64,000 nucleotides of DNA from Bacillota bacterium (GTDB taxonomy: Bacteria > Bacillota_I > Bacilli_A > RFN20 > CAG-826): assembly GCA_030834445.1 (NCBI GenBank), contig JAURFC010000001.1, positions 214,544 through 278,543 of the forward strand, written 5' to 3'. Both the position numbers and the translations under genes were made by a program. Within the stretch, counting starts at the first letter, position 1; each line of letters starts with the position of its first letter. Below the pieces are notes generated by a model, which saw nothing but the letters and a program-made list of their open reading frames with translations, did not search any database and was not told the origin of the DNA. Positions 10,370 to 19,191 of this stretch are shown in pieces.

Positions 10370-11034
10370 GAGGAATGATGTCCTAATTTAACCAGACGAT
10401 CATGAAGATCTTTTTTCTGAAATAAGTAACTACCTGCAACTAAGATATCGGCACCGGCTTGTAAGCATTGTGGACCAGAAACATCATCAATCCCACCGTC
10501 CACTTCAATTAAATAATGCCATTGATGGCGTTGACGTTGCTCCTTAAGATAAGCAATTTTTTCTAGTGCGGAAGCAATAAAAACTTGGCCGCCAAAGCCT
10601 GGTTCTACGGACATGACTAACACAAGATCCACCAATGATAAGTAAGGTTGAAGTGCTTCTACAGGTGTGCCAGGTTTTAAACTTATTCCTACAAGAATGT
10701 TTTTTCCTTTAAGATAATGAATAAGTTTGTTACCGAGCGGAACATCGACGACTTCAACATGAAACGTAATCAATTTAGCCCCTGCTTGAATAAACATATC
10801 AAGATATTTTTCAGGATTGGAAATCATTAAATGAACATCGGAAAAAATGGAATAAGCCTCATTAACTTGAGAAACAATATTTGCCCCATAGGAAAGGTTT
10901 GGAACAAAATGTCCATCCATGATATCAAAATGAAACATCGAAACCCCTTCCTCTTTCATGGTCTGAATGTTTTCCCCGAGTTTCAAAAAATTCGCGGCTA
11001 AGATACTCGGTGCAATTCCAGGTTGTAATTTCAT
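10366..11034 (-). CDS. rpe: Ribulose-phosphate 3-epimerase
   Basis: IAPSILAANFLKLGENI, MFHFDIMDGHFVPNLSYG, VEVDGGI motifs. Start at 11034 by AAAGGA RBS and ATGA overlap with the rsgA stop. Confidence 0.93.
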   Translation of the reverse strand: MKLQPGIAPSILAANFLKLGENIQTMKEEGVSMFHFDIMDGHFVPNLSYGANIVSQVNEAYSIFSDVHLMISNPEKYLDMFIQAGAKLITFHVEVVDVPLGNKLIHYLKGKNILVGISLKPGTPVEALQPYLSLVDLVLVMSVEPGFGGQVFIASALEKIAYLKEQRQRHQWHYLIEVDGGIDDVSGPQCLQAGADILVAGSYLFQKKDLHDRLVKLGHHSS

Positions 11035-11885
11035 TCGTAATGTTTCCTTTCTAAACATGTCTCACTCAATTTTTGGTACGTTTCGTAAACAAAGACTGGG
11101 ATTTTACCCGCTTTCACTTCTGCCTTTATTGTACATCCTGGTTCATCAAGATGAAGACAATTTGCGAATTTACATGTCCCTACGTAGGCAGAAAAACCAG
11201 GGAAATCTTGGGCAAGCTCTTTTTTTAACATCGGTAACTCTAAGGAAGAAAATCCGGGAGTATCGACAAGGTATCCTGTAAGAAAGGGGACCATTTTAAC
11301 TTCTTTTGTTTCATGTCGACCGCGTCCTAATGCTTCTGAGTAACTCCCAATTTGTCGTTGAAAATCAGGGTTAATTAAGTTAATTAAAGAAGATTTGCCG
11401 ACGCCGGTTTGCCCGGCAAATGCAACAACTTTTCCCTGCATACGTTCAATGAGTTTTTGGCGATCTTGTTCTTGATTTCGATTCACAAAAACAACATCTT
11501 CACCAATGGAATGTAAGTAGTCTAATGCTTCTTGATACGGAGTTAAAGACGCTTTATCGAGTTTGGTAATGAGAATGGTTTTTTGAATATGATGATACGT
11601 TGCAAAGCACATAAACATCATCAGCAAGTTAAATGAAAATGGCGGCTCAACAAGACTATTAACAATAAACAAATGATCTAAATTCGCTAATCTTGGTCGC
11701 GCTAAATACGTTTTTCTTTCCTCGATGGAAAGTATAAGGGAGTGGGTTTCATCCAGCGTAATAACATCGCCGACAATGGGCTTCTTTTTTAAACGTAACG
11801 TTTTCGGGAGATGCACCGACCGAATATTCCCATCGATATCCACCAGATACTTACCAAAATCAAGGGCGACGATGCGTGCTTTCAT
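11031..11885 (-). CDS. rsgA: Ribosome small-subunit-dependent GTPase A
   Basis: AFAGQTGVGKSSLINLI, RGRHETKEV, LVDTPGFSSL, CKFANCLHLDEPGCTIKAEV (zinc motif). Start at 11885 overlaps the kinase stop. Confidence 0.93.
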   Translation of the reverse strand: MKARIVALDFGKYLVDIDGNIRSVHLPKTLRLKKKPIVGDVITLDETHSLILSIEERKTYLARPRLANLDHLFIVNSLVEPPFSFNLLMMFMCFATYHHIQKTILITKLDKASLTPYQEALDYLHSIGEDVVFVNRNQEQDRQKLIERMQGKVVAFAGQTGVGKSSLINLINPDFQRQIGSYSEALGRGRHETKEVKMVPFLTGYLVDTPGFSSLELPMLKKELAQDFPGFSAYVGTCKFANCLHLDEPGCTIKAEVKAGKIPVFVYETYQKLSETCLERKHYE

Positions 11886-12787
11886 TCGTCGTGCGTTTTC
11901 AATCCTAAAAAGCGAGACCAAAAGGATTTTCGTGGTTGTAGTTTTTGAGGATCATCTAAGCAACTTTGAATATCACGTTGCATATCTAACACCGAACGAT
12001 AACGATCTAAAGGATTTTTTCGGCATGCTTTTAAAATAATTTTTTCAAGACTTTTCGGCGTGGTGGTTACAAATTGACGGGGAGAAGGAAAGCGTTCTTT
12101 AATGTGCATCATGGCCACATTGATTTGATTATTACCTTCAAAGGGAACTCGACCCGTGATAAGTTCAAAAAATGTTATGCCTAGTGAATAAATATCACTT
12201 TTAAACGTGGGCGATTGTCCGTTTGTTACTTCTGGAGGTAAATAATGAACCGAGCCGATGATGACCTGACTTTTTGTCACGCGTCGTGAATTTTCAAAAA
12301 ATGCAATCCCAAAATCACCTAATTTAACGGTTTCATCAGGGGTTAAAAAAACATTATCTGGTTTAATATCACGATGAATGACTAAGGCATTATGAGCAAA
12401 TTGAACCGCTTCACAAAGTTCAACCATGATGTGACATGCTTGGTGAAAACTGTAACGTTTTTGTTCATCTAATTGGCCACGTAAGGTTTTACCTTTGACA
12501 AGTTCAGAAGCCATATAGGGCAAGTCGTGGTGGTAACCGATATTGACAACTTTGACAATATTGGGGTGGTTTAACGAAGCAGACGCTCTTGCTTCTCGTT
12601 CAAAACGAATTAAATTATCTTTGGATTTTAAAGCATTTTCTTTGATGATTTTTAAAGCAACTTCTTTTCCTGTAATAATATCTTCCGCTTGATAAACATA
12701 GGCAAAACCACCTTCACCTAATTCTTTAATGATGCGGTAGCGTTCATCGATAATTTCTTGTTCGCGAATGATCATAGGGGTTCCCAC
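11882..12787 (-). CDS. PrkC/Stk-type serine/threonine protein kinase, kinase domain only
   Basis: LGEGGFAYVYQAED, VALKIIKENAL, VIHRDIKPDNVFL, LGDFGIAF, SDIYSLGI. 301 aa with no apparent TM segment or PASTA repeats. Confidence 0.9.
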   Translation of the reverse strand: MGTPMIIREQEIIDERYRIIKELGEGGFAYVYQAEDIITGKEVALKIIKENALKSKDNLIRFEREARASASLNHPNIVKVVNIGYHHDLPYMASELVKGKTLRGQLDEQKRYSFHQACHIMVELCEAVQFAHNALVIHRDIKPDNVFLTPDETVKLGDFGIAFFENSRRVTKSQVIIGSVHYLPPEVTNGQSPTFKSDIYSLGITFFELITGRVPFEGNNQINVAMMHIKERFPSPRQFVTTTPKSLEKIILKACRKNPLDRYRSVLDMQRDIQSCLDDPQKLQPRKSFWSRFLGLKTHDE

Positions 12788-13512
12788 ATACCCACGGCAA
12801 TATTATCTGTTCCACCATGAGCGTTGGCAAGGCGAATTAACGATTCTACTTTTTGTTGGGTTGGATCCGAACTTGCCATCAAAGACGCGATTTCAGTGAA
12901 GGAAACATTGTTGTAAAGTCCATCGGAACATACCATGAGACGTTGCCCTTCATACGGAACAACTTGTAAATCATACGAAACAGTCGTGTTTAAACCTAAC
13001 GCATTCAATAAAACATGTCGTTGGGGATGAATTTTCATTTCTTCAAGCGTAATTTTGCCTTGGCGATATAAATAATCAACATACGTTTGATCTTGGGTTA
13101 AACACGCTAATTGTCCTTCATGAAAGCTATAAACACGAGAATCACCAATGTTTACAAGAATCAGTTGTTTGTGAACAATTAAGGCAATCACTAGCGTTGT
13201 TCCCATTTCTTTTAAGGATGAAGAACGTTGTGCTTCTTTATAAATCGCGCGATTGGCCTCAATTATTTGGGAGCGTAACCATAATGTTGCGGTTTTTGCC
13301 GTTAATAACCCCAGTGTCGATTGAAAACCTTTCGTTAACGATTGCATCGCTAATTTCGAGGCTAAATCGCCACGCGCATGCCCTCCCATGCCATCCGCCA
13401 CGGCTAACAAAACATTGCGATGTTTATTCACACCGACAAACACTTGGTCTTCGTTGGAAACGCGAACGCGACCGACATCCGTTTTACCAAAAAAACTACC
13501 GTTGAGTTTCAT
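12772..13512 (-). CDS. prpC: PP2C-family serine/threonine phosphatase
   Basis: VRVSNEDQVFVG, LLAVADGMGGHARGD, LVNIGDSRVY, LMVCSDGLYNNV, GGTDNIAVGM. Confidence 0.92.
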   Translation of the reverse strand: MKLNGSFFGKTDVGRVRVSNEDQVFVGVNKHRNVLLAVADGMGGHARGDLASKLAMQSLTKGFQSTLGLLTAKTATLWLRSQIIEANRAIYKEAQRSSSLKEMGTTLVIALIVHKQLILVNIGDSRVYSFHEGQLACLTQDQTYVDYLYRQGKITLEEMKIHPQRHVLLNALGLNTTVSYDLQVVPYEGQRLMVCSDGLYNNVSFTEIASLMASSDPTQQKVESLIRLANAHGGTDNIAVGMWEPL

Positions 13513-14518
13513 GTTGATGTTGGGCCCTTAACTGCCCACACGCTGATGCGATATCATGCCCTAGTTCCTTGCGAACGGTACAAAGTATTCCTCGTTGCAT
13601 AAGGCGATCAAAAAAAGCAGAAATCGCCGCTTGACTAGGACGACGATAATCATTTTCCATTACGGCATTATAAGGAATCAGATTGACATAACAATCGCGT
13701 TGACCGAGCAAGGTTGCTAAGGCATCTGCATGTTCTATTTGGTCGTTGAGGTCGGCAATTAAAATGTATTCAAAGGTGATGCGACGTCCCGTTTTTGCCA
13801 AGTAAAAATCTACGGCGTCCATGAGTTTTTCAAGCGGAAAAGCTTGGTTGATTTTCATAATTTTTGTGCGTAATTCATTGGTCGGAGCATGTAAGGAAAT
13901 CGCTAAATGAACAGGGAGTGCTTCTTGGGCAAATAAGCGAATTTTAGGAACGATCCCTGCCGTAGAAATCGTGATGTTTTTAGGGGCAATCGCAAGACCA
14001 TGAGGGTGCGTTAAAATTTGGGTAAACCGAATGACTTCATCATAATTATCAAAAGGTTCTCCCGTTCCCATACAAACCACATGGGTGACATGGGAAGTCG
14101 AGGCTTCCTCTTGAAGCATCGCATCCATCATCTTCACTTGCATCATCATTTCGCCTGCTGTAATTTGCCGTTGACGTTTTAATAACCCTGAGGCACAAAA
14201 AGAACACCCAATGTTACAACCGACTTGAGTGGTCACACATACAATATTGCCAAAGCTATAGCGCATTAACACCGTTTCAATCAAGTATCCATCCTCTAAT
14301 TGAAAGAGAACTTTAATCGTTCCATCCTGGGAGACAAGTTTTGTATGAATCGAAAAGGTATCTTTTTTCAAGGTGTCTTGAAGTTTTTGTAAGGGTGCGG
14401 TTAAGGGTTGATCCTTATAAAGAAAGCGATAAAGGTCTTTGGCGTGAATGGCTTTTACACCATGGTCAACAAGCCATTGTCCCGCATAAGAAAAGGTAAG
14501 ATTATACACCTGCTGCAT
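13496..14518 (-). CDS. rlmN: 23S rRNA (adenine(2503)-C(2))-methyltransferase
   Basis: Radical SAM motif CNIGCSFCASG, GMGEP-like VVCMGTGEPFDNYDEV. Start MQQVYNLTFS chosen at 14518; the ORF track start at 14632 lies inside the upstream gene. Confidence 0.92.
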   Translation of the reverse strand: MQQVYNLTFSYAGQWLVDHGVKAIHAKDLYRFLYKDQPLTAPLQKLQDTLKKDTFSIHTKLVSQDGTIKVLFQLEDGYLIETVLMRYSFGNIVCVTTQVGCNIGCSFCASGLLKRQRQITAGEMMMQVKMMDAMLQEEASTSHVTHVVCMGTGEPFDNYDEVIRFTQILTHPHGLAIAPKNITISTAGIVPKIRLFAQEALPVHLAISLHAPTNELRTKIMKINQAFPLEKLMDAVDFYLAKTGRRITFEYILIADLNDQIEHADALATLLGQRDCYVNLIPYNAVMENDYRRPSQAAISAFFDRLMQRGILCTVRKELGHDIASACGQLRAQHQHETQR

Positions 14519-15788
14519 CGTTAACTTTTGCTTTCTTTTTACGGAGTGCTGCAACATAGAGTGCCGTCTTCCACGTATCAAACGGGAAATATTGTTTTTC
14601 AAAAACAAGGGTAAACTCAGGATGAGTTTCACAAAATTGCTTAATGAGCCAAGCTCCTTCTTTTTGATTCAAAGTATTAACCCCATAAAAAAGTAATCCA
14701 CCTTGTTCAACAAAGGTTGAGGCATGATGTAACATCGTTGTTTGTTCATGGATTAAAGGATCTAATTCATCTTGTTGAAATTGCACAAAGAAATCAGGCA
14801 GAGAGCGAATTAAATCAAATTTTGAACATTGTGGAACCACGAGTACCATATCTTGAGGTTGACTAATTTGCGTCACCATATTTTCTGCAGTACCTTCATA
14901 AACTGTAACCCATTGTAATCCGAATTCTTGAACGCCTTTTTGCATGGCTAATTTACGCTCAATCGAATTGGTCACCACATTAAGGGGAATCCGGCCTTGG
15001 GTTAAAATAGGAACTTCGAGGTAAAGTGCCTGTGGACGTGATTCTACAATCAAAAGCTGCCCATGGACATTATCAAAATTAATTTGATTAATGATTTCCG
15101 TTACCGCAAGGCGTTGGGTGAACAATAAATGTTCTTGAAAAAACCGTTCTTTTTTCAAAGGGGTACGACCTTCATAAATCACGGTGTGGGGAATCGGGCC
15201 CGGTGTTAAGGAAGGATACGTTTTTGTAAGTTCTTCCACCGTCGTTCGCTGGGTATTCACCCGGCATGCTTGCACAACAGGTTTATTATTTGCGTTCAAT
15301 ATTTTTAAGGTATTGGGAAAGCCAAAATGCTTGGTCCACATTTTAATGAGCCAGGCAGGAGTGTTAAATTTAAGTTCTAAGTATTCCGGTGAATTCGGTT
15401 TTAATTCCGGATTAATGAGCGGACTCCCAGCTTGACTTGCTTCACAAAACGTTTCACTATCAAGTTCACTCACATGGGCATTTTTTAAAAAGTGACGTAA
15501 AGCGTCAAAGATTATATTCGCTTCAATGCGCTTAATAAAAACATTGTTTCCAACGGCAATCATTAAATAAAGTTTTTCTTCAATCGTTAACATCGGAAAA
15601 TAACGATCCACATGATGAAATAACAAGCGATAATGATGGAGCGTACAACTAGAAAGCGAACGCACTAACGATAACTGTGAGCTTGCAAGATTTTCGGACG
15701 AAAAAACTTCAGTTAGGGCATCCGAAAAAGGTCGTTTTTCAAAAACGATCTTTTCTAAAACTTTACGTGTTAATACTAACTCCAACAT
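14502..15788 (-). CDS. RsmB/Sun-family-like protein, apparently catalytically degenerate
   Basis: Sits at the rsmB position directly upstream of rlmN. The RsmB-like middle region is recognisable (ACRVNTQRTTVEELTKTY), but motif I, motif IV and motif VI are eroded (LLIVESRPQALYLEV; VPQCSKFDLIRSLPD; LFYGVNTLNQKE). Confidence 0.7.
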   Translation of the reverse strand: MLELVLTRKVLEKIVFEKRPFSDALTEVFSSENLASSQLSLVRSLSSCTLHHYRLLFHHVDRYFPMLTIEEKLYLMIAVGNNVFIKRIEANIIFDALRHFLKNAHVSELDSETFCEASQAGSPLINPELKPNSPEYLELKFNTPAWLIKMWTKHFGFPNTLKILNANNKPVVQACRVNTQRTTVEELTKTYPSLTPGPIPHTVIYEGRTPLKKERFFQEHLLFTQRLAVTEIINQINFDNVHGQLLIVESRPQALYLEVPILTQGRIPLNVVTNSIERKLAMQKGVQEFGLQWVTVYEGTAENMVTQISQPQDMVLVVPQCSKFDLIRSLPDFFVQFQQDELDPLIHEQTTMLHHASTFVEQGGLLFYGVNTLNQKEGAWLIKQFCETHPEFTLVFEKQYFPFDTWKTALYVAALRKKKAKVNDAAGV

Positions 15789-15790
15789 GA

Positions 15791-16273
15791 TTAATGTTTG
15801 GCCTCGTCCTCATCATCAGAAAATGGATTTTTCACCTTTTCCTGTTCATCGAACTGGTCTTGATGTTTCTCAAATGCATTGCCTAAAAAGATATCTTGGG
15901 GAATGATATTTTCTTCATTTTCTTCATTGTTTTCCGAAACATAAAGTGGATAATCTTCATGTTTCTCTAAGCGTAGTGCGGTCGATGGGAGCGGTAAGGT
16001 AATAAACTGCACATGAATAGTGTCTTCCTTTAAGGCATCAAGAATCATGGTTTGTAAAGATGTCGCAAAGGAAATAAGTGCTTCTTCTAAATAAAGTTTG
16101 ACGACGACAATCCACGTATTTTGATCAACACCATCGTAATAAAGTGAGGATTCGGAACCAGAAAATAAAATCGGATAGGATTGAAAGGCTGCATTCTTTT
16201 GAATTTTGGGTTGAACCAAACGACTCACTTCACCCACACGATATGCATCCATTCCGATTAATTCAATCAACAT
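15791..16273 (-). CDS. Hypothetical protein with acidic C-terminal tail
   Basis: 160 aa ORF with RBS (GAGG), between priA and the rsmB-like gene. Tail is E/D/N/Q-rich. Confidence 0.6.
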   Translation of the reverse strand: MLIELIGMDAYRVGEVSRLVQPKIQKNAAFQSYPILFSGSESSLYYDGVDQNTWIVVVKLYLEEALISFATSLQTMILDALKEDTIHVQFITLPLPSTALRLEKHEDYPLYVSENNEENEENIIPQDIFLGNAFEKHQDQFDEQEKVKNPFSDDEDEAKH

Positions 16274-16334
16274 AATTCGACCTCGATTCTTTTATATTTT
16301 AAGGGAAAACAATAAAAAATGATATGATTTTATC

Positions 16335-18536
16335 TCATACATCATAGGGATCTAAATTAAGATGAAAACGCAGATTTCGCTTACTTTGCAGCAAGGTGTA
16401 AACGTCTTTAATCACTGCGGTCATTGCTGCTTTATCTTTATACTTCAATAACAAACGTCGACGATAAAAAGGACCCCGTTTTTCTGGGTAGGGAATATTC
16501 GGTCCTATCAAATGATCTTCTCGTGGTATTTTTTCGTGTAAATAGTCTACGAGTTGAAACATCGTTTCCGTTAGCAGTACTTCGTCTTGGGCCTCAATTT
16601 CGAGTAATGTCAAAAACGTATAGGGAGGATACTGGGTCGCCCGTCGAGAGGCCATTTCTTCACGATAAAATGACGCATAATCTTGATGCGATCCTGTTTG
16701 AATAACGTAATGCTGAGGATGATACGTTTGAATCATCGCCAATCCATCTTTATCCCCACGACCCGTGCGTCCGACCACTTGCGATAAAAGTTGAAAGGTT
16801 CGTTCGGTCGCACGATAACTTGGAATATTCAGTCCCATATCTGCGAGTAACACCCCAACCAAAGTAACGTTGGGAAAATCATGCCCTTTTGCAACCATTT
16901 GTGTTCCCAATAAAATGTCAGCTTGTCCTTCTTGAAATTGCCGTAACGACGCCAAGGTTTTTTCCCGAATTTGATTACTATCTGAGTCTAATCGAATGAC
17001 GCGAGCATCAGGATATAACGCATGTAAATGTTCTTCGACTTTTTCCACCCCAAATCCTTGATGCATGAGTTGATGACTTTGACACTCTGGGCATGTTTTT
17101 GGTTGAAAGGCACGATAGTCACAGTAATGACATTTTAAAAGTTTGGCGTGGTCGTGATAGGCTAACGGAATCTCACAATGAGGACAAATAAAGCGATACC
17201 CACAACTTCGACACATGATGCTCGTCGAATATCCCCGACGATTCACGAGTAAAATAACTTGTTCTTTGCGCGATAAAACGTCTTGAATGGCATGATGAAG
17301 TGGAAGGGTAAACATCGATGCTTCCGGTAATAATAACTCAGTTTGATTTAAATCGATTATGACAGTTTTTGGTGGGGCTTTTTCATTCACTCGATGGGGT
17401 AATTCAAAATGACCGTAAACCCTTTTCTCGGCGCGAGCTTTGGTTTCAAGGGAGGGGGTTGCTGATCCAAGAATGAGTTTTGCGTGATGATAATGCGTTC
17501 GCCAAATGGCAACATCACGGGCATGATACGAAGGCGAAGAATCTTGTTTATACGTTTCTGAATGTTCTTCATCTAAGACGATGAGACCAAGATGATCTAA
17601 AGGTGCAAAGATGGCAGAGCGTGCCCCGACAACAATGCGTGCTTGATGTGAAAGGATGCGCCGGTATTCATCATACTTTTCTGCAGGCGTTAATTCTGAA
17701 TGAAGTAAGGCGACTTCCTCACCAAAGCGATTGAGAAGATAACTCATCATCACTGGTGTTAATGCAATTTCCGGAACAAGCAATAAGACAGATTTGCCTT
17801 GCGTTAAATAATGTTCACAAAGCGCTAAATAAACTTCGGTCTTTCCACTCCCCGTGACACCATGAAGTAAAGAAATCGGATTCTTTTCATTTAAAATGTT
17901 TTTTACAATTTTATTTTGTTGTTCCGTTAAAACGGGTTTAGCTAAGGTTTCTAAGTGGCTAAGACGCGTCCTTCGTTTTTCAACTCGTTCAATTCGAATC
18001 GCTTGCTTTTGTAATAACAATTGGACGATTCGTTTGTTTTTAACCGATGTTTTTTTAACACCAAGCGGAACATTTAATTGAACGTAAAGCTCATATTCTT
18101 TCGGTTCTAAGGAATCTTTTAATGCTTCCATAGGATTGATGAAATATCGTTCTTCATAGGCAATTTTGGGCGCTTTTAAACTACTTCGGGATGGTTTTAA
18201 TGACTTTGGTAACATCGTTTGTAAAAACGAAATTAACGGCGTTTGCTGCTCCGCGGTTAACGCTTCTGCAAGGGCCATGAGTTCCGTATTGATAATGGGT
18301 TGATCATCAATTACTTCACGAATCATTTCAAGCGTATAACCAGGAGGTGTTAAGCGCGGATCATCTTCATTGACTTCAATGATGCTCATCACAAAACCAA
18401 TCAATGTTTGTTGATGAAAAGGAATGATCACACGCATCCCTTTTTGTAAGGATTTTGAACCCGCGTATCGATACGTGAAAGGGCGACTTAATTGTGGATT
18501 TCGGTGTTCAATGAGGACGTCAACAAGGGCAATCAT
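16335..18536 (-). CDS. priA: Primosomal protein N' (replication restart helicase)
   Basis: LLHGVTGSGKTEVYL, LIVLDEEHSETYKQDS, CRSCGYRFICPHCEIPL..CHYCDYRAFQPKTCPECQS zinc ribbons, LVGVLLADMGLNIPSYRA. Confidence 0.96.
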   Translation of the reverse strand: MIALVDVLIEHRNPQLSRPFTYRYAGSKSLQKGMRVIIPFHQQTLIGFVMSIIEVNEDDPRLTPPGYTLEMIREVIDDQPIINTELMALAEALTAEQQTPLISFLQTMLPKSLKPSRSSLKAPKIAYEERYFINPMEALKDSLEPKEYELYVQLNVPLGVKKTSVKNKRIVQLLLQKQAIRIERVEKRRTRLSHLETLAKPVLTEQQNKIVKNILNEKNPISLLHGVTGSGKTEVYLALCEHYLTQGKSVLLLVPEIALTPVMMSYLLNRFGEEVALLHSELTPAEKYDEYRRILSHQARIVVGARSAIFAPLDHLGLIVLDEEHSETYKQDSSPSYHARDVAIWRTHYHHAKLILGSATPSLETKARAEKRVYGHFELPHRVNEKAPPKTVIIDLNQTELLLPEASMFTLPLHHAIQDVLSRKEQVILLVNRRGYSTSIMCRSCGYRFICPHCEIPLAYHDHAKLLKCHYCDYRAFQPKTCPECQSHQLMHQGFGVEKVEEHLHALYPDARVIRLDSDSNQIREKTLASLRQFQEGQADILLGTQMVAKGHDFPNVTLVGVLLADMGLNIPSYRATERTFQLLSQVVGRTGRGDKDGLAMIQTYHPQHYVIQTGSHQDYASFYREEMASRRATQYPPYTFLTLLEIEAQDEVLLTETMFQLVDYLHEKIPREDHLIGPNIPYPEKRGPFYRRRLLLKYKDKAAMTAVIKDVYTLLQSKRNLRFHLNLDPYDV

Positions 18537-19117
18537 ACGCCTTTATTCATCGTCATTCGATGCGCGATGATATGGATGATTTCATCCACGGCTCGGTCGA
18601 CTTGGTCATTGACCACCACATATTGATAATTTTTATAAAGTGACATTTCTCGATGTGCTTTTTCTAAACGTTTTTGAATAATGTCTTCGGTTTCGGTTTG
18701 TCGCTTACGAATTCGGTCTTCTAAGTCACGGAAGGAAGGTGGCATTAAAAAGATGGTAATAAGATCTTGGGCTTGATATTGAGAAATCACTTGTGAAGCC
18801 CCTTCAATTTCAATTTCTAAAAAAACGTTCTTCCCTTCATTGCGTAATTTTTCTACGTAAGTCTTTGGTGTACCATAACGGTTACCGACAAATTCAGCCC
18901 ATTCAATGAGCGCATCGTGATCAATCGCTTCTTGAAATGTTTCTTTATTAACAAAAAAATAATCAACGCCTTCGACCTCATGGATACGCTTTTCCCGTGT
19001 GGTCATTGAAACCGAATAGGCAAGGGATAAAGACGCTTCCTGCATAATACGTTTGCGGATCGTTCCTTTACCGACACCCGAAGGGCCACTGAGTATGACA
19101 ATCATTCCACGATTCAT
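18533..19117 (-). CDS. gmk: Guanylate kinase
   Basis: IVILSGPSGVGKGTIRKRI, YSVSMTTREKRIHEVEGVDYFFV. Confidence 0.95.
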   Translation of the reverse strand: MNRGMIVILSGPSGVGKGTIRKRIMQEASLSLAYSVSMTTREKRIHEVEGVDYFFVNKETFQEAIDHDALIEWAEFVGNRYGTPKTYVEKLRNEGKNVFLEIEIEGASQVISQYQAQDLITIFLMPPSFRDLEDRIRKRQTETEDIIQKRLEKAHREMSLYKNYQYVVVNDQVDRAVDEIIHIIAHRMTMNKGV

Positions 19118-19191
19118 AATATAAAGAAAATTATGAAATTAATTTCAAAAATTGTCAATAAAGACACGATTAATGCTATAGTTTTAACACG

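Noticed and set aside
14518-14632. N-terminal 38 aa of the rlmN ORF in the track
   Set aside because: Overlaps the end of the upstream rsmB-like gene and is not RlmN-like; an internal ATG (MQQVYNLTFS) fits the family better.
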